From Adiantum capillus-veneris (lineage: Eukaryota > Streptophyta > Polypodiopsida > Polypodiales > Pteridaceae), in NCBI GenBank assembly GCA_014529385.2, contig CM043942.1:2086501-2150500 (forward strand): a stretch of DNA of 64,000 nt, given 5' to 3'. Under the pieces are notes generated by a model. It was not told the origin of the DNA and made no database searches. It saw nothing but the letters and a program-made list of their open reading frames with translations. Numbering within the stretch: the first letter of the stretch is position 1; each line of letters begins with the position of its first letter. Position numbers and translations under genes: made by a program. Below, in pieces: positions 22,385 to 33,202 of the stretch.

Positions 22385-24950
22385 AAAAAAACACTAGCAT
22401 GTGTAGGCGAGGCTCGAACTTAAGTTTGAGCCAAAAGATGTTGTTTTGTACCCTTGCTAGCCACAAGGATGTCATGAGAGTAGTCTTGCAAGTTAGTGCT
22501 ACATTAAATTTGAGCCTAAAAGTGAAGCTCTATGATTTTTCTAGCTAGAAGGATGTCAGGAGGCTAGGCATGCACCCTAGTGCTACATTAGCATATGGAG
22601 AGGAATCTCAAACTTAAGTTTGAGCCTAAAAGTGATTTTTTATTCCCTGATGCACTTGAGGCTCGAACTTAAGATCGAGCCTAAAGGTGCTATTCTATGC
22701 CCTTGATAGCCACAAATATGTCATCAAGCTAGCCTTCCATGCTAGTGCTACACACAAGTATGCAAGTGGGGATCAAACTTAAGTTTGAGCCTCTTGTCAT
22801 TGGTAACCAAAAGGATGCCATGAGGCTAGACTTAAGTTCAATCCTAAGTGTTTTTCTATTCTTGCATGAATCCTAAAAGGACTTAGTGAATCTAGATTTT
22901 CATGATGGTGCTATACTAACATATCTAGGTGAGGCTCGAACTTAAGCTCGAGCCTCTTGCCTCTGGTAGCCACAAAGATGTCCGTCGGCTAGCCTTACAC
23001 CCTAGTGCTACAATAGCATATGCAAATAAGGCTAGCCACAAGGATGTCATAAGGAAAGCCTTGCATCCTAGTGCTAAAGAATATGCACTTGAGGCTCGAA
23101 CTTAAGATCGAGCCTAAAGGTGTTCTTCTATGCCCTTGGTAGCAACAAGCCCTACATACTGGTGCTACTCTAGTATATGCAAGTGAGGATCAAACTTAAG
23201 TTTGAGCTTACTGGCATTGGTAGCCACACAGATGTCATGAGGCTAACCTTACACACTAGTGCTAAAGTAACATATACAGTTGATGCTCAAACTTAAGTTC
23301 AAGGCAGACTTGCTATATTAGCATATGTAGGCAAGGTTCGAACTTAAGCTGGAGCCTCTTTCCCTAAGTAGCCACAAGGATGTCATTATGCCAGACTTGC
23401 TACAATAGCATATGTAGACAAGGTTCCAACTTAAATTTGAGCCGCTTTCCCTAAGTAGACACAAGGATGACATTAAGTTAGACTTGCTATGTTAGCATAA
23501 GTAGGCAAGGTTCAAACTTAAGTTTGAGTCTCTTTCCCTAAGTAGCCACAAGGATGTCATTAAAATAGCCTACAATATCATATGCACGCAAGGTTCGGAC
23601 TTAAATTTGAGCCGCTTTCCCTAAGTATTCACAAGGATGTCATTAGGTTAGACTTGCTATACTAGCATATGTAGGTGAGGTTCGAACTTAAGTTCGAGCC
23701 TCTTTCCCTAAGTAGCCACAAGGATATCCCTCGGCTAGCCTTACACATTGGTGCTACAATATCATATGCAATTGAGGCTAAAACTTAAGTTTGAACCTAA
23801 AGGTGTTGTTATGTTCCCTTGGTATCCACAAGGATGTCATGAAGCTAGACTTTCATGCTAGTGATATACTAGCATATGTAGGCAAGGCACAAACTTAAGT
23901 TTGAGCCTCTTGTCCTTAGTAGACACAAGGATGTCATGAGGAAAGCCTTGCATCCTAGTGCTACACTAGCATATGAAAATGAGGCTTGAACTTAAGGTGC
24001 TATTCTATACCCATGGTAGCCACAAGGATGGCATTAGGATTGCATTCTAGTGCTACACTAGCCTATGCAAGTGAGGATCAAACTTAAGTTCGAGCCTCTT
24101 GGAATTAGTATCTCTAAAGGATGAGTCTAGACATACTCCCTAGTGCTACAGTAGCTTATACAATTGAGGCTCAAACTTAAGCTCAAGCCTCAAAGTGTTT
24201 TTCTTTTCCTTTGGTATCCACATGGATGTCATGAAGCTATACATGCATTGTAGTGCTATACTGACATTTGTAGGCAAGGTCTACACTTAAGTGCAAGCTT
24301 TTTCCCATTGTTTGCGACAAGGATGCTATTCTATGACCTTAGTAGCTATAAGGATTTCACAAGGCTAACCTTTCCCCCTAGCACTACAGTATGAAATACT
24401 CAAACTTTAGCTTGAGTCTAAAGATATTTTTCCATGTCCTTGATAGCCACAAGGATGTCATGAGGCTGTGCCCTTGCATAGTAGGGCTACACAGTAAGCA
24501 AGGCTCTTTCCATTGGTAGCTACAAGGATGTTAGAAGGCAAGCCTTGCATCCTAGTTCTAAAGAATATGCACTTGAGGCTCGAACTTAAGATCGAGCCTA
24601 AAGGTGTTCTTCTATGCCCCCTGTAGCAACAAGCCCTACATGATGGTGCTACTCTACTATATGCAAGTGAGGATCGAACTTAAGTTTGAGCCTACTAGAA
24701 TTGGTAGCCACACAGATGTCATGACGCTAACCGTACACCCTAGTGCTAAAGTAACATATATAGTTGAGGCTCAAACTTAAGTTCAAGACAGACTTGCTAT
24801 ATTAGCATATGTAGGCAAGGTTCGAACTTAAGCTCGACCCTCTTTCCCTAAGTAGCCACAAGGATGCCATTAAGCCAGACTTGCTATAGTAGCATATGTA
24901 GGCGAGGTTCGAACTTAAATTTGAGACGCTTTCCCTAGAGCTATTATTCT
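22385..24950. repeat. Central palindrome-rich tandem array of the 18.2-kb element
   Basis: About 25 units of irregular length (roughly 80-170 bp) repeat two parts: GCTCGAACTTAAGTTCGAGC, a perfect 20-bp palindrome in its best form, and a spacer such as AGCCACAAGGATGTCAT with CTAGTGCTACACTAGCATATG. Palindrome copies vary mostly at the third and outer positions (TTTGAG, ATCGAG, CTCGAG). The array lies upstream of the minus-strand gene and between the two divergent transcription units. It could be transposase-binding DNA, a regulatory region or a satellite that grew inside the element. No coding potential is visible. Confidence 0.85.
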
Positions 24951-25772
24951 CTAGCCCTAGTTAAGTCTCAAGCACTTGCATGAGGCAACACTATCATGCT
25001 AAAATATCCACAATAAGCTCATGAGGTCACACTAGAGTGGAATATGCTAGTGCTTTGAGAGCAGTAGAAGGTGAGGTTTAAGCTACATCAGCTCATTTTT
25101 CTAGTTTCTCAACAAGGAAACAATGCACCAAAAACGAGCTAAATATCAAAAGCAAAGAATCTACGTCAAGTGGAAATGTCACACTCAGTACCCAACCAAG
25201 TAAGTGTTGTTATCTATCTTTTTCTTTAAGTAGATTAATTAATTAATTATAGTTTTAAAAAAAGTTAATTAAAGTACTTATTGATTAAGTACTCTAATTA
25301 AAGAATAGCCACTTACTTTCAATTTATAGAGCGTGATTTTAGACGTAGTTGTAGTTTGATTAACATAATGATAGAGTTTAAAAGGTGTATCAAGGAGACG
25401 GTAGCAAATAATAATGAGTATAAGTAGTCATTAGAAGTAGATTAAATAGAGATTAGAAACTAATAGAATGATATTGAAGACTGAACTTTTGAGATGTAGG
25501 TTTAGGAGAGATTAAAAGGAAGGGAGGGAGTGATTAAGAGGAGGCAAGGGAGATTAGAAGAGATTAGGGAGTGATTAAGAGAAGGCAAGGGAGATTACAT
25601 AGAGATATTAGAAGAGATTAGGGAGTGATTAAGAGGAGGCAAAGGAGATTACATAGAGAGATTAGAAGAGATTAGGGAGTAATTAAGAGGAGGCAAGGGA
25701 TATTACACAGAGCGATTAGGGAGTGATTAAGAGGAGCTGATGGTAATTACACAGAAAGATTAGAAGAAGATA

Positions 25773-25809
<37 letters not shown>

Positions 25810-26480
25810 AGAGAGAGACAAAGAAGTGCACCTGGATAAGCCTTTCGAATTTGAAATTCAAATTTCAAATCTAAACTGCAACCAGATCTTCACCTGCAAT
25901 CAAAAAGAGAAAGATATGCACACACACATACACACACAGTTAATGTAGAGCATTTTGGGACTGCAAATAGATTCATAGAGGAGAGGGAGATGGGAAAGTA
26001 AAGAGCCATACCTGTCACGTCGTCGTCAGTTTTTTCACTGTCTCCACAAAAACCGAAACCCTGTTTTAATGTAGAAGAGAGAGAGGGAGAGAGAGAGAGA
26101 GAGATAGAGAATTAATCTAAAGTTGTGAAAAAGAGCCTTGTGGGGCCGCGAGCAGATTCGTAGAGGGCAAGGAGATGCGGGAGTAAAGAATCTCACCTGT
26201 CGCGCCGTCGTCGAATTCGTCACAGTCTGTAGAAAAATCCAAACCTATTATAATATAGAAGGTTTTAAAAGCATTAAAAAGCCTTTAATAGCTTTTCCCA
26301 CCAACCCTACCAAGGTTATATTAGCAAACTCACATGCATGGACCAAAACTAATGGTTTTCATGATGGTTAAAAGAAGTGAAAAAAAAACTTTTCACGAAA
26401 ATCAGCATAACTTTCACGTACGGAGTCCGATTGCAGAACTTTTTTTATGAGCCTGTAGCTTGAGGGCGGCTCTATGCTTT
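24951..26480. other. Intergenic region with ~56-bp tandem repeats and a direct duplication
   Basis: From about 25500 to 25766 a unit containing AGATTAGGGAGTGATTAAGA and GGAGGCAAGGGAGATTACA repeats four to five times. An (AC)n tract lies at 25776-25806. Two diverged direct copies of a ~130-bp segment (about 25950-26080 and 26140-26265) share CAGATTCRTAGAGG and ACCTGTCRCGYCGTCGTC, with a (GA)n tract between them. This would be the region between divergent promoters, but I cannot point to TATA boxes with confidence. Confidence 0.55.
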
Positions 26481-26492
26481 TCTGAACAAACC

Positions 26493-26825
26493 CTATTCAA
26501 AAACAGTTTTCAAAAAAACGACGTTTAAGGGGTCAAAAAATTTGACGAAGTTAGGGATGTCTAGAACTAGTTTTTTGAGAGTTTTGGGAAAATAATACTC
26601 ACAAGTTGGACATAGTTTTGAATTCCCTTGGCTAAAACCTCTTAGGATCAATGAGTAAGGGACCCACCTCCACCAACCCTCTTCCTTAACCGATTTCATT
26701 GCACCTTTTTGCATGTAAAATTGTTCTGCTACAACACGTAAAACACCAGGACTATAATGACCAAGAATCGATTTACACATAAACAACTGAGAAAAAAACC
26801 TCATTGTATTTTGAATGTCCATCAA
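26493..26825 (-). CDS. Unrecognised short open frame
   Basis: This is a 110-codon frame upstream of the ParB/methyltransferase-like gene on the same strand. It contains HYSPGVLRVVAEQFYMQ, GWWRWVPYSLILRGF and a C-P-T-C pair. I recognise no family. It could be a chance frame or a remnant of an upstream exon. No splice link to the downstream gene was established. Confidence 0.2.
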   Translation of the reverse strand: MMDIQNTMRFFSQLFMCKSILGHYSPGVLRVVAEQFYMQKGAMKSVKEEGWWRWVPYSLILRGFSQGNSKLCPTCEYYFPKTLKKLVLDIPNFVKFFDPLNVVFLKTVFE

Positions 26826-26899
26826 CGCTCAATTGTCATAGCATAATCTCCAAGGCCACCTATACTTGAACTAATGTCCTATCCTAGAAGAAAACTATA

Positions 26900-27890
26900 T
26901 GACTAACTAGGCTCGAACTTAAGTTTGAGCCACTCATGCAGCTACTTTGAAGCCTCACCTTCTTGTAAGCTCCGACGCTTTTGATAGGTCATTCAAGGAA
27001 ACTTGGGTTTGATGCAAAGCTCATCATTACCTTGGCTCCACCTTATAACTCTTTAAATGTATAATATAGCTCGAACTTCAATTTGAGTCTCCTTCCAAAT
27101 TCAAGGCTACTTCAACATAGCTTGGGTTTTTTCTCACACCTGTTGTTGCTCGTAGATTTCTAACACTTGAATGTGCATTTATGCTGAAACTTGAGTTTGA
27201 GCCTTCTACCAAATTCCATGGGTGCCTCCATGTAACTTGGGCTACATCTTGCAACCCGTGTGACAAGTATAGATTTCTAACACTTGGATGTACATTTAGG
27301 CTCAAACTTGAGATCGAGCCACCTACAAAATTCCATGCTTGCCTCTATGAAACTTTGGCTTTGTGAAACTCTTTTTATCTAGGTATTTATAGAACTTAGA
27401 TGTACATCTAGCATCAAACTTGAGCTTAAGCTTCCTACCATCGTGTGTGGGTTGACTTATAGCTTGAGATCCATCTTGCAACTATTTTAAGCTAAAGATT
27501 TCTAGCACTTAGACCTACATTTAGGCTCCATCTATGCTCCGACATTGTTACTTAGGCACCATATTGGACCTATTTTCAGCTTTAGATTTCTAGAACTTAG
27601 ATGTACATTTAGGCTCAAACTTGAGCTCGAGCCTCCTACCATCCCCAATGGGTTGATTCAGTATAACTCGAGATCCATCTTGTAACTCTTGTGAGCTATA
27701 TATTTCTAGCACTTGTATGTGCATAAAGGCTCCATCCTCCTATCAAATTCCATGGGTGCCTCTGCAATGTAACATAGTCCCTATCTTGCAACTCTTGTCA
27801 TCTTTATATTTCTAGCACTTGGATGTAAATACAAGCTCAAACTTGAGCTCGAGCCTCCTACCATCCATGGATTGACTCAGTGTAGATTTT
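26900..27890. repeat. Second tandem array (~115-bp unit) upstream of the DDE-like gene
   Basis: One good palindrome copy lies at about 26910. From about 27065 to 27880, seven to eight units of roughly 110-117 bp repeat three parts: CTCAAACTTGAGCTCGAGCC, the text CCTACCAAATTCCATGGGTG, and AGATTTCTAACACTTGGATG with TACATTTAGG. The core is a variant of the same palindrome (CTTGAG in place of CTTAAG), but the spacer differs from that of the 22.4-24.95 kb array. The array ends just before the plus-strand gene. Confidence 0.8.
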
Positions 27891-28010
27891 CTTAATTGAA
27901 TGGGATGCAAGATTTTGACAAAATTGTGAGTGTATCTTGGGAATGCATTAAATTTTGAGTTATATGTTCAGACATACAATTTTACTGATATCTCTTGATT
28001 TTCTCAAAAA

Positions 28011-31000
28011 TTGCATGGTCCAAAACAAGGTGATTCAGTGTTTCTTGTTGATGGTTCCACAAGGAAAGCTCGTGGGGTTATTCATTCCACTGATGCATCT
28101 CAATGTTGTGGTTTTGAATTGATTGGCACAACATGTGTGGCGATACATGTACTAGAAAGTTTTGATGACACCTTCTTGATTCCATTCATCACAATGGATG
28201 CAAGAACCATGTCTCAAGCAGTTGGAAGCATCATCAAATGGCCATTGCATAATATTGTTATGGACAGAGGAAAATCTGGCCCAATAGATGAGGATTTTCT
28301 TGTTGGTCAATAAGATGGATTGATAGATAGAGCGAGTTGGAAAGAGGAAAGAGTCATCCTTTGGGCTGACAATAGATCTACAAAACTTGGTAATGGAGTG
28401 GTATTGCTGGTCCACCCATATGAGGCTATAAACTGTACTGAACTAGGTGAGAGTAGCTTGGGTGTCATTGTGGAAGGGTCGATGCATCCACATCAAAGTG
28501 ATATTTCAAGTTTGAATTTGGTAAGCTGGCCTATTAGGCAGCTCACATTTGACAATGGTGAGTCCTTGATCAAAGACACTGGATCCTCTTCTGCCATTGA
28601 GGGTATTCAAGATTTCCTCATGGAAGAAACGGGAGATTCCCTTGACAGCTTATATGCTTCCAGTGATGACTATGAGGATGATGGCATACATAACAACACT
28701 GAAACTAGTTTTGAAGAAGGTACGACTAGTACAGAACTAGGTCTCCTTATTCATACTCAAAATGATAGAGAGCAGGATGCCATTGCCAGTGACTATGACA
28801 TAAGAGATGGGACAGGTAAAAAAGGAGTTATGTACATAAAGTTAGGCCTAGAAAAAAAAGGTAATGCTCATGCTTTCAACAAACAATGTGATGCTGCAAA
28901 CATTCACAAATTTTCAACAATTAATTGTTGTGAGATGCGATGCTGCCAGATTGGAAACATATCCAAAATCATGCAAGCGAGGGCAGACTTATGGGGACAA
29001 AGCTACACTAGTCAATGCACATTTTTATTGGATTGTATGAGCATGGCTCATAGAAAAGATCAAGAAGAGGAATTCTTTGAGTTTACTTTTGATGGAAAGA
29101 AGGTATGTAGTAAAGCATGGTATGTAATGCATGGAATAGGAAAGTCAACATTTAACAGGCTGCGTAAAAAATTCTTGGATGGAGCATGCAATGGCAATCA
29201 TGGAAACACTGGAATAATAAGGAAGAGCTTGACACATGTTGAGATGGCAAAAACACTCATACAAGGCTTCATAGATAATAATGCAGATCAAATGCCACAT
29301 AAGTCAAGGACAACCATGCATGGCACTCGGGAAACTCAACGTGTTCTACCAACGATGTACAAACAACTGGACATTTTGCGGGAAGTAAACGACACACTTG
29401 TCACAATGGAATACAAAACTTTGTCACAACTAACATTCTCAAGGTTGTGGAACACAATCTTCAAGACAGTGACTTTATCAAAATCAAGCACATTCTCTAA
29501 ATGTGACATTTGCACATCCATAAAGGTCAATCTAGAGTCTACCAAAAATCAGGTGGAGCATGCTAGATACATGGCATAGAGGAGATCACACATGTTGCAA
29601 CAAATGAGCTGTAGAAATCTGCACTATGCTTGGAGGATCTCTTCAGAAATGAATCCAACCAAGTTCTTGTGCATTATACATGACAAGATGGACCAGAGTA
29701 AGACTGCTATACCACAAATTAAACCAGTTCCAAAATCTCTTAATGGAGTTGAGAGGCTTCTAGTATCCTTGACTGGAATGCTCACTCATGGACATGGACA
29801 AACAGATTATGGTCACTTTGCATTGGGATTATGGCCGAATGATCCCAACTTCACAATTGCATCTCTCTCAAAATGTCTATGAAACTTAGAAAGAAGAGAT
29901 AAACATATTTTTGGTGACTTGAGCTTGGAAAACTCAAGTGTATAACCACGAACAAATATTTTTGATTGTGTTTTGTATACAGCTTCTCTCTATCACCATA
30001 TGAAAGTGCTTAAGGAGAAAAACCAGTACTACAAGGAGCACAGTGCTCAGAATGAAGAGGCAGAGACTGATCTAATCACAAATGTGAATGTGGACACTGA
30101 GAATTTTGCTTCTAGATAGGGAAATGATTGTCCAAGGATGCAATCAATCTTTGGTACTAATGCACATGTACAGGAGGATGGCAATGTATTTGGGTTCAAG
30201 AGGTTGCCAAGAACATTGTTGTTGCAACTTGACAATTGTGGTTCAGAAAATAAGAATCGATATGTGTTTGCATACCTATCATTGTTGGTTGCACGAGGAG
30301 TCTTTGGCACTATACAACTTGGATTTCTTATGGTTGGTCACACTCATGAAGACATTGATGCATTGTTGAGTCGCTTTTCTGAGAAGCTTAGAAAACAAGC
30401 CATTTTTACATTCCACATTTGATGAAGATCTTCAGTGAGTGTGTTAGCATGCATCCAGCACCTTTTCTCCTACAAAAGGTGGCAGAATTTAAAGGATATG
30501 TAAAGGGGTTCTTACATGATGGAGCAGATAGCTTAGTGGGTCATTCAAAGCCATTGCAATTTAGGTTCTATATGAGTGATGGAATACCTTTGATGCAATA
30601 CAAAGTGCACCCTACAAATGTGAATTGGTTACCCAAAAATGGTATAGAGTTATGGAAGAGAAATGACCAAGGAGGAGCCAAGCTTCCTGAAGGTGTTCCA
30701 AAAGTATTACCACCCTTTGAGTATGTTAAAGATAGTGAGAAAGTTATGGAAGGAATAAAGAAGTATGTTAGTTGGTGGAAAGATCATTTGCAGGAGAAAG
30801 GATATGAAAGTGAGTATGCTAGGTGGATCAACCCAGTTCTTATGTACTGGGAGAATCTCATGCAAGCTATGCAAAGCCCTGGACAAAGTGAAAACACTTT
30901 ATTTGATGACTTTTGGCCAAGGAGTATGTGTGAACAAGGTCATCCTCTTGAAGTTCCATTGGAAGATGGTCTAGATGAAGCACTTGACATAATAGAGGGC

Positions 31001-31450
31001 CACTATTGTGGTCCAATGCGCAACAAACCTGCTGAGGAGTTCAACCCAACTCTTGATGTGGCAAAGGGAGAGTTTGTACTTGTGCAACCTTGTGATGAAA
31101 ATTACCCAATTTGGTTAGGAGTGGCAGCAACAGATATTGATCAAAAAAATGACTCGGCAACCTTTCTTCAAGTGAAGATACAATATTGGGCACCAATTTC
31201 AAAGAAGAAGAATGCAAGTGATGTGAAGGTTTACAAGTATTGTTGGAACAAGTATTGGAGAGAGAACATCAATGATCCTCAACGTTGGGAAGACACTAGC
31301 TGCATCATTTGGGCATGGAAGCCCAAGGGTGGACGAATTCCTGAAAAAATCAAGATTCCAAAGGCAATAATCCTCAAGGCCAAAGAGAGTCAGTTGAAAC
31401 TTGATGAACATGAGGCACCATCAAATGTCAATGCAAATGAAGAGGAATGA
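28011..31450 (+). pseudogene. DDE/RNase-H-like (DUF7869-like) putative transposase
   Basis: One plus-strand frame runs from 28011 to 30422 and holds an acidic N-terminal region, VCSKAWYVMHGIGKSTFNRL (helix-turn-helix-like) and FSKCDICTSIK (C-x2-C). After these come three acidic landmarks: IIHDKMDQSKT near 29.69 kb, LQLDNCGSENKN at 30.22-30.26 kb and VGHTHEDIDALLSRFSEKL at 30.34-30.39 kb. A one-base frameshift near 30410 leads to 30419-31450, ending in a Trp-rich domain (PIWLGV, YCWNKYW, IIWAWKPKG), perhaps chromatin- or DNA-binding. The acidic order fits an RNase-H-fold DDE/D transposase. I recall similar proteins in mosses, ferns and algae under DUF7869. In-frame stops occur at 28311, 29577, 29880, 29943 and 30117. 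The true start is unknown, because a TGA lies at 27996. Confidence 0.7.
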
Positions 31451-31920
31451 TCCCTTAGCATTCGCCTTTCAACTTTGTAATCTTCTAGCAATGGGTCCAA
31501 TTAGTCCACCCATAGCTATGGTCATTATCAACATTGATAATGGCATCCCACCTTTGTAATCTTCAAGAAATCTTATTCAATATGAATGGTGTTTTTTTTT
31601 CACATTAGTCACCCAAGTTTTTCTTGCAACTTACATTTTAATTGTTTTATCAAATGAAGCATGTGTGGGAAGAAAATTTTTGGTGCATGAGCATGTGTGT
31701 GTGTGTGCACGCGCACGTGAGTGTGTGTGTGTGTATTTGTAAACTAACATGTGAAAAAACACTCTAGTGTATAGTATGGTTGTTGAAAACGGACCATATT
31801 GGATCTTGCAGACTCATAAGCATCCACTAAACATTGTATCTCAGTTTTCATATGTGCAAAACCTAGTACAATACAACCTTACCTCAAGTCCATGAGACAC
31901 AAAGAATCGTCCCAAATGTG
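31451..31920. other. Right subterminal non-coding region of the 18.2-kb element
   Basis: This is the 3' flank of the transposase-like gene. It has a (TG)n tract at about 31693-31735 and no recognisable gene or polyadenylation signal that I would defend. Confidence 0.45.
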
Positions 31921-31952
31921 TGAATTTTTCCCTATTTTCCTAAATAGGTGTT
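31921..31952 (-). repeat. Right terminal inverted repeat of the 18.2-kb element
   Basis: Its complement begins AACACCTATTTAGGAA and matches the left end at 13714-13747 (26 of 32 bases). Copia-A sequence resumes immediately afterwards with ATGTGACAAATC. Confidence 0.8.
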
Positions 31953-32920
31953 ATGTGACAAATCTGGTTTCTTGACACAAAAGTACATTTTCCAGCCTTG
32001 GGATCTAGCTTTGTGTGCAACTCATCTGGAATGTGCACATACGCAATGCTCCCAAACACTTTTAAATGTGACAAATCTGGTTTCTTGCCACAGTAGCAGT
32101 AGGAGTCATGTTCATAATATAAACACCTGTATTTACTGCCTCAGCCCAAAAATGATGAGGCATATCCTTTTCAGCCATCAAGGCTCTTGCCACCTCTGCA
32201 ATATGTATGTTCTTCCACTCAGCAACTCCATTTTGCTGTGGAGTGTATCGACATGAGAACTGCCTACGTATACCATTTTTTTGAAAAAAATCAATGAACT
32301 CTTTGGAGAAGTATTCTCCCCCTCCATCTGATCTTAGCGTCTTTACCTGTTCACCTGTTTCCTTTTCAACAGAAGCTTTGAAGCTTTTGAAATGATCAAA
32401 TACTTTGATCTTCTACTTCATAAAATAGACCCACACTTTTCTAGTATGGTCATCAATGAACAACACATAATGCCTGCTTCCATGAATGCTCGCAGTCTTT
32501 GTTGGGCCCCATACATCTGTATGTACTACCTCAAGTGGCCTTTTACATACATTACGTTCTTGTGGAAAGGAATTACGTGACTGCTTACCAAATTGACATA
32601 CCTCACATACTTTATGCATGCCACCAACCTTAAACTTTGGCAAACAACCTACAACAATCTATTTTGATTGCATAGAGCGCAATCGCTACTCATTTACATG
32701 ACCAATGCCTTTATTCCATATATCTACATCGACCACAACACCTGCACCTTGTGCAAACATAGCAGCTTTTACTGCAGGCATATTCACATCCAAAGTAAAC
32801 ATCGTGCCAACACGTCTTCCCTCTGTAATCAACTTGCAGTCATTCTTGTAGTCTTCCACATAGCAACCATCTGGATTAAACCGGACCTGCAATCCCTATT
32901 CTATCATTTTCCCAACTGAA
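31953..32920 (-). pseudogene. Copia-A integrase core and pre-integrase zinc region
   Basis: On the minus strand this reads the GAG-pre-integrase segment (GIGHVNE; CEVCQFGKQSRNSFP), then the integrase core with HTDVWGPTKTASIHGSRHYV (first catalytic Asp), LRSDGGGEYFS (second Asp) and PQQNGVAEWKN (catalytic Glu). Integrase inserts the cDNA into the host genome. At its downstream end the segment KVFGSIAYVHIPDELHTKLD is present a second time relative to 13.70 kb. It is followed by a partial repeat of ATGTGACAAATCTGG that abuts the DNA element. Stops and frameshifts interrupt it. Confidence 0.88.
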
Positions 32921-33059
32921 ACAAGATTCTTTGTAATATTTGGAACATGAAGCACATTAGCCAAGTACTTCATTTTACCACTTGCATTTGCAAGGGAACT
33001 TTTCCAACATGTGCAATAGGATGAGCTGAATCATCACCTGTTTCTACATAACCTGGGTC

Positions 33060-33185
33060 CATCTAGTTGCTTCATCTCTTTGAACCACTCACCATGGGAT
33101 GTCATGTGGTTAGAAGAACCTGAATCCACACTGGCATGTACATCTGCATTCATAGCATTTACCATATGTTGCATAACAAATAACT
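33060..33185 (-). pseudogene. Copia-A aspartic protease active-site region
   Basis: Minus-strand translation gives VDSGSSNHMTSHGEWFKEM, the D-S-G active-site loop and flank typical of copia proteases. It lies between the Gag zinc knuckle and the pre-integrase region, in the expected order. The reading frame is broken on both sides. Confidence 0.75.
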
Positions 33186-33202
33186 GCTCGAACCGATCAT
33201 CA

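Larger units (their letters stand above)
13714..31952. mobile_element. Giant 18.2-kb terminal-inverted-repeat DNA element with accessory genes
   Basis: The segment interrupts the integrase gene of copia-A. Its ends are inverted copies of each other: 26 of 32 aligned bases match, with core ACCTATTTAGGAA followed by GGGAA and ATTCA. Copia sequence runs up to AAAT on the left and resumes with ATGTGACAAATC on the right, so a 2-bp AT target duplication is possible. The right half encodes a DDE-like protein on the plus strand. The left half encodes, on the minus strand, a ParB/methyltransferase-like gene and two FCP1-like genes. The centre and the introns hold about 30 copies of a palindrome. I do not know a named superfamily that fits all of this. 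All genes carry stops, so this copy is probably inactive. Confidence 0.82.

Noticed and set aside
22385-24950. CRISPR-like repeat array
   Set aside because: Repeat spacing is irregular, spacers are themselves repeated, no cas genes are present, and the context is a eukaryotic transposon.
13714-31952. Ordinary host gene island between transposon fragments
   Set aside because: The inverted terminal repeats lie exactly at the two copia breakpoints, and the genes are decayed and share a repeat confined to the segment.
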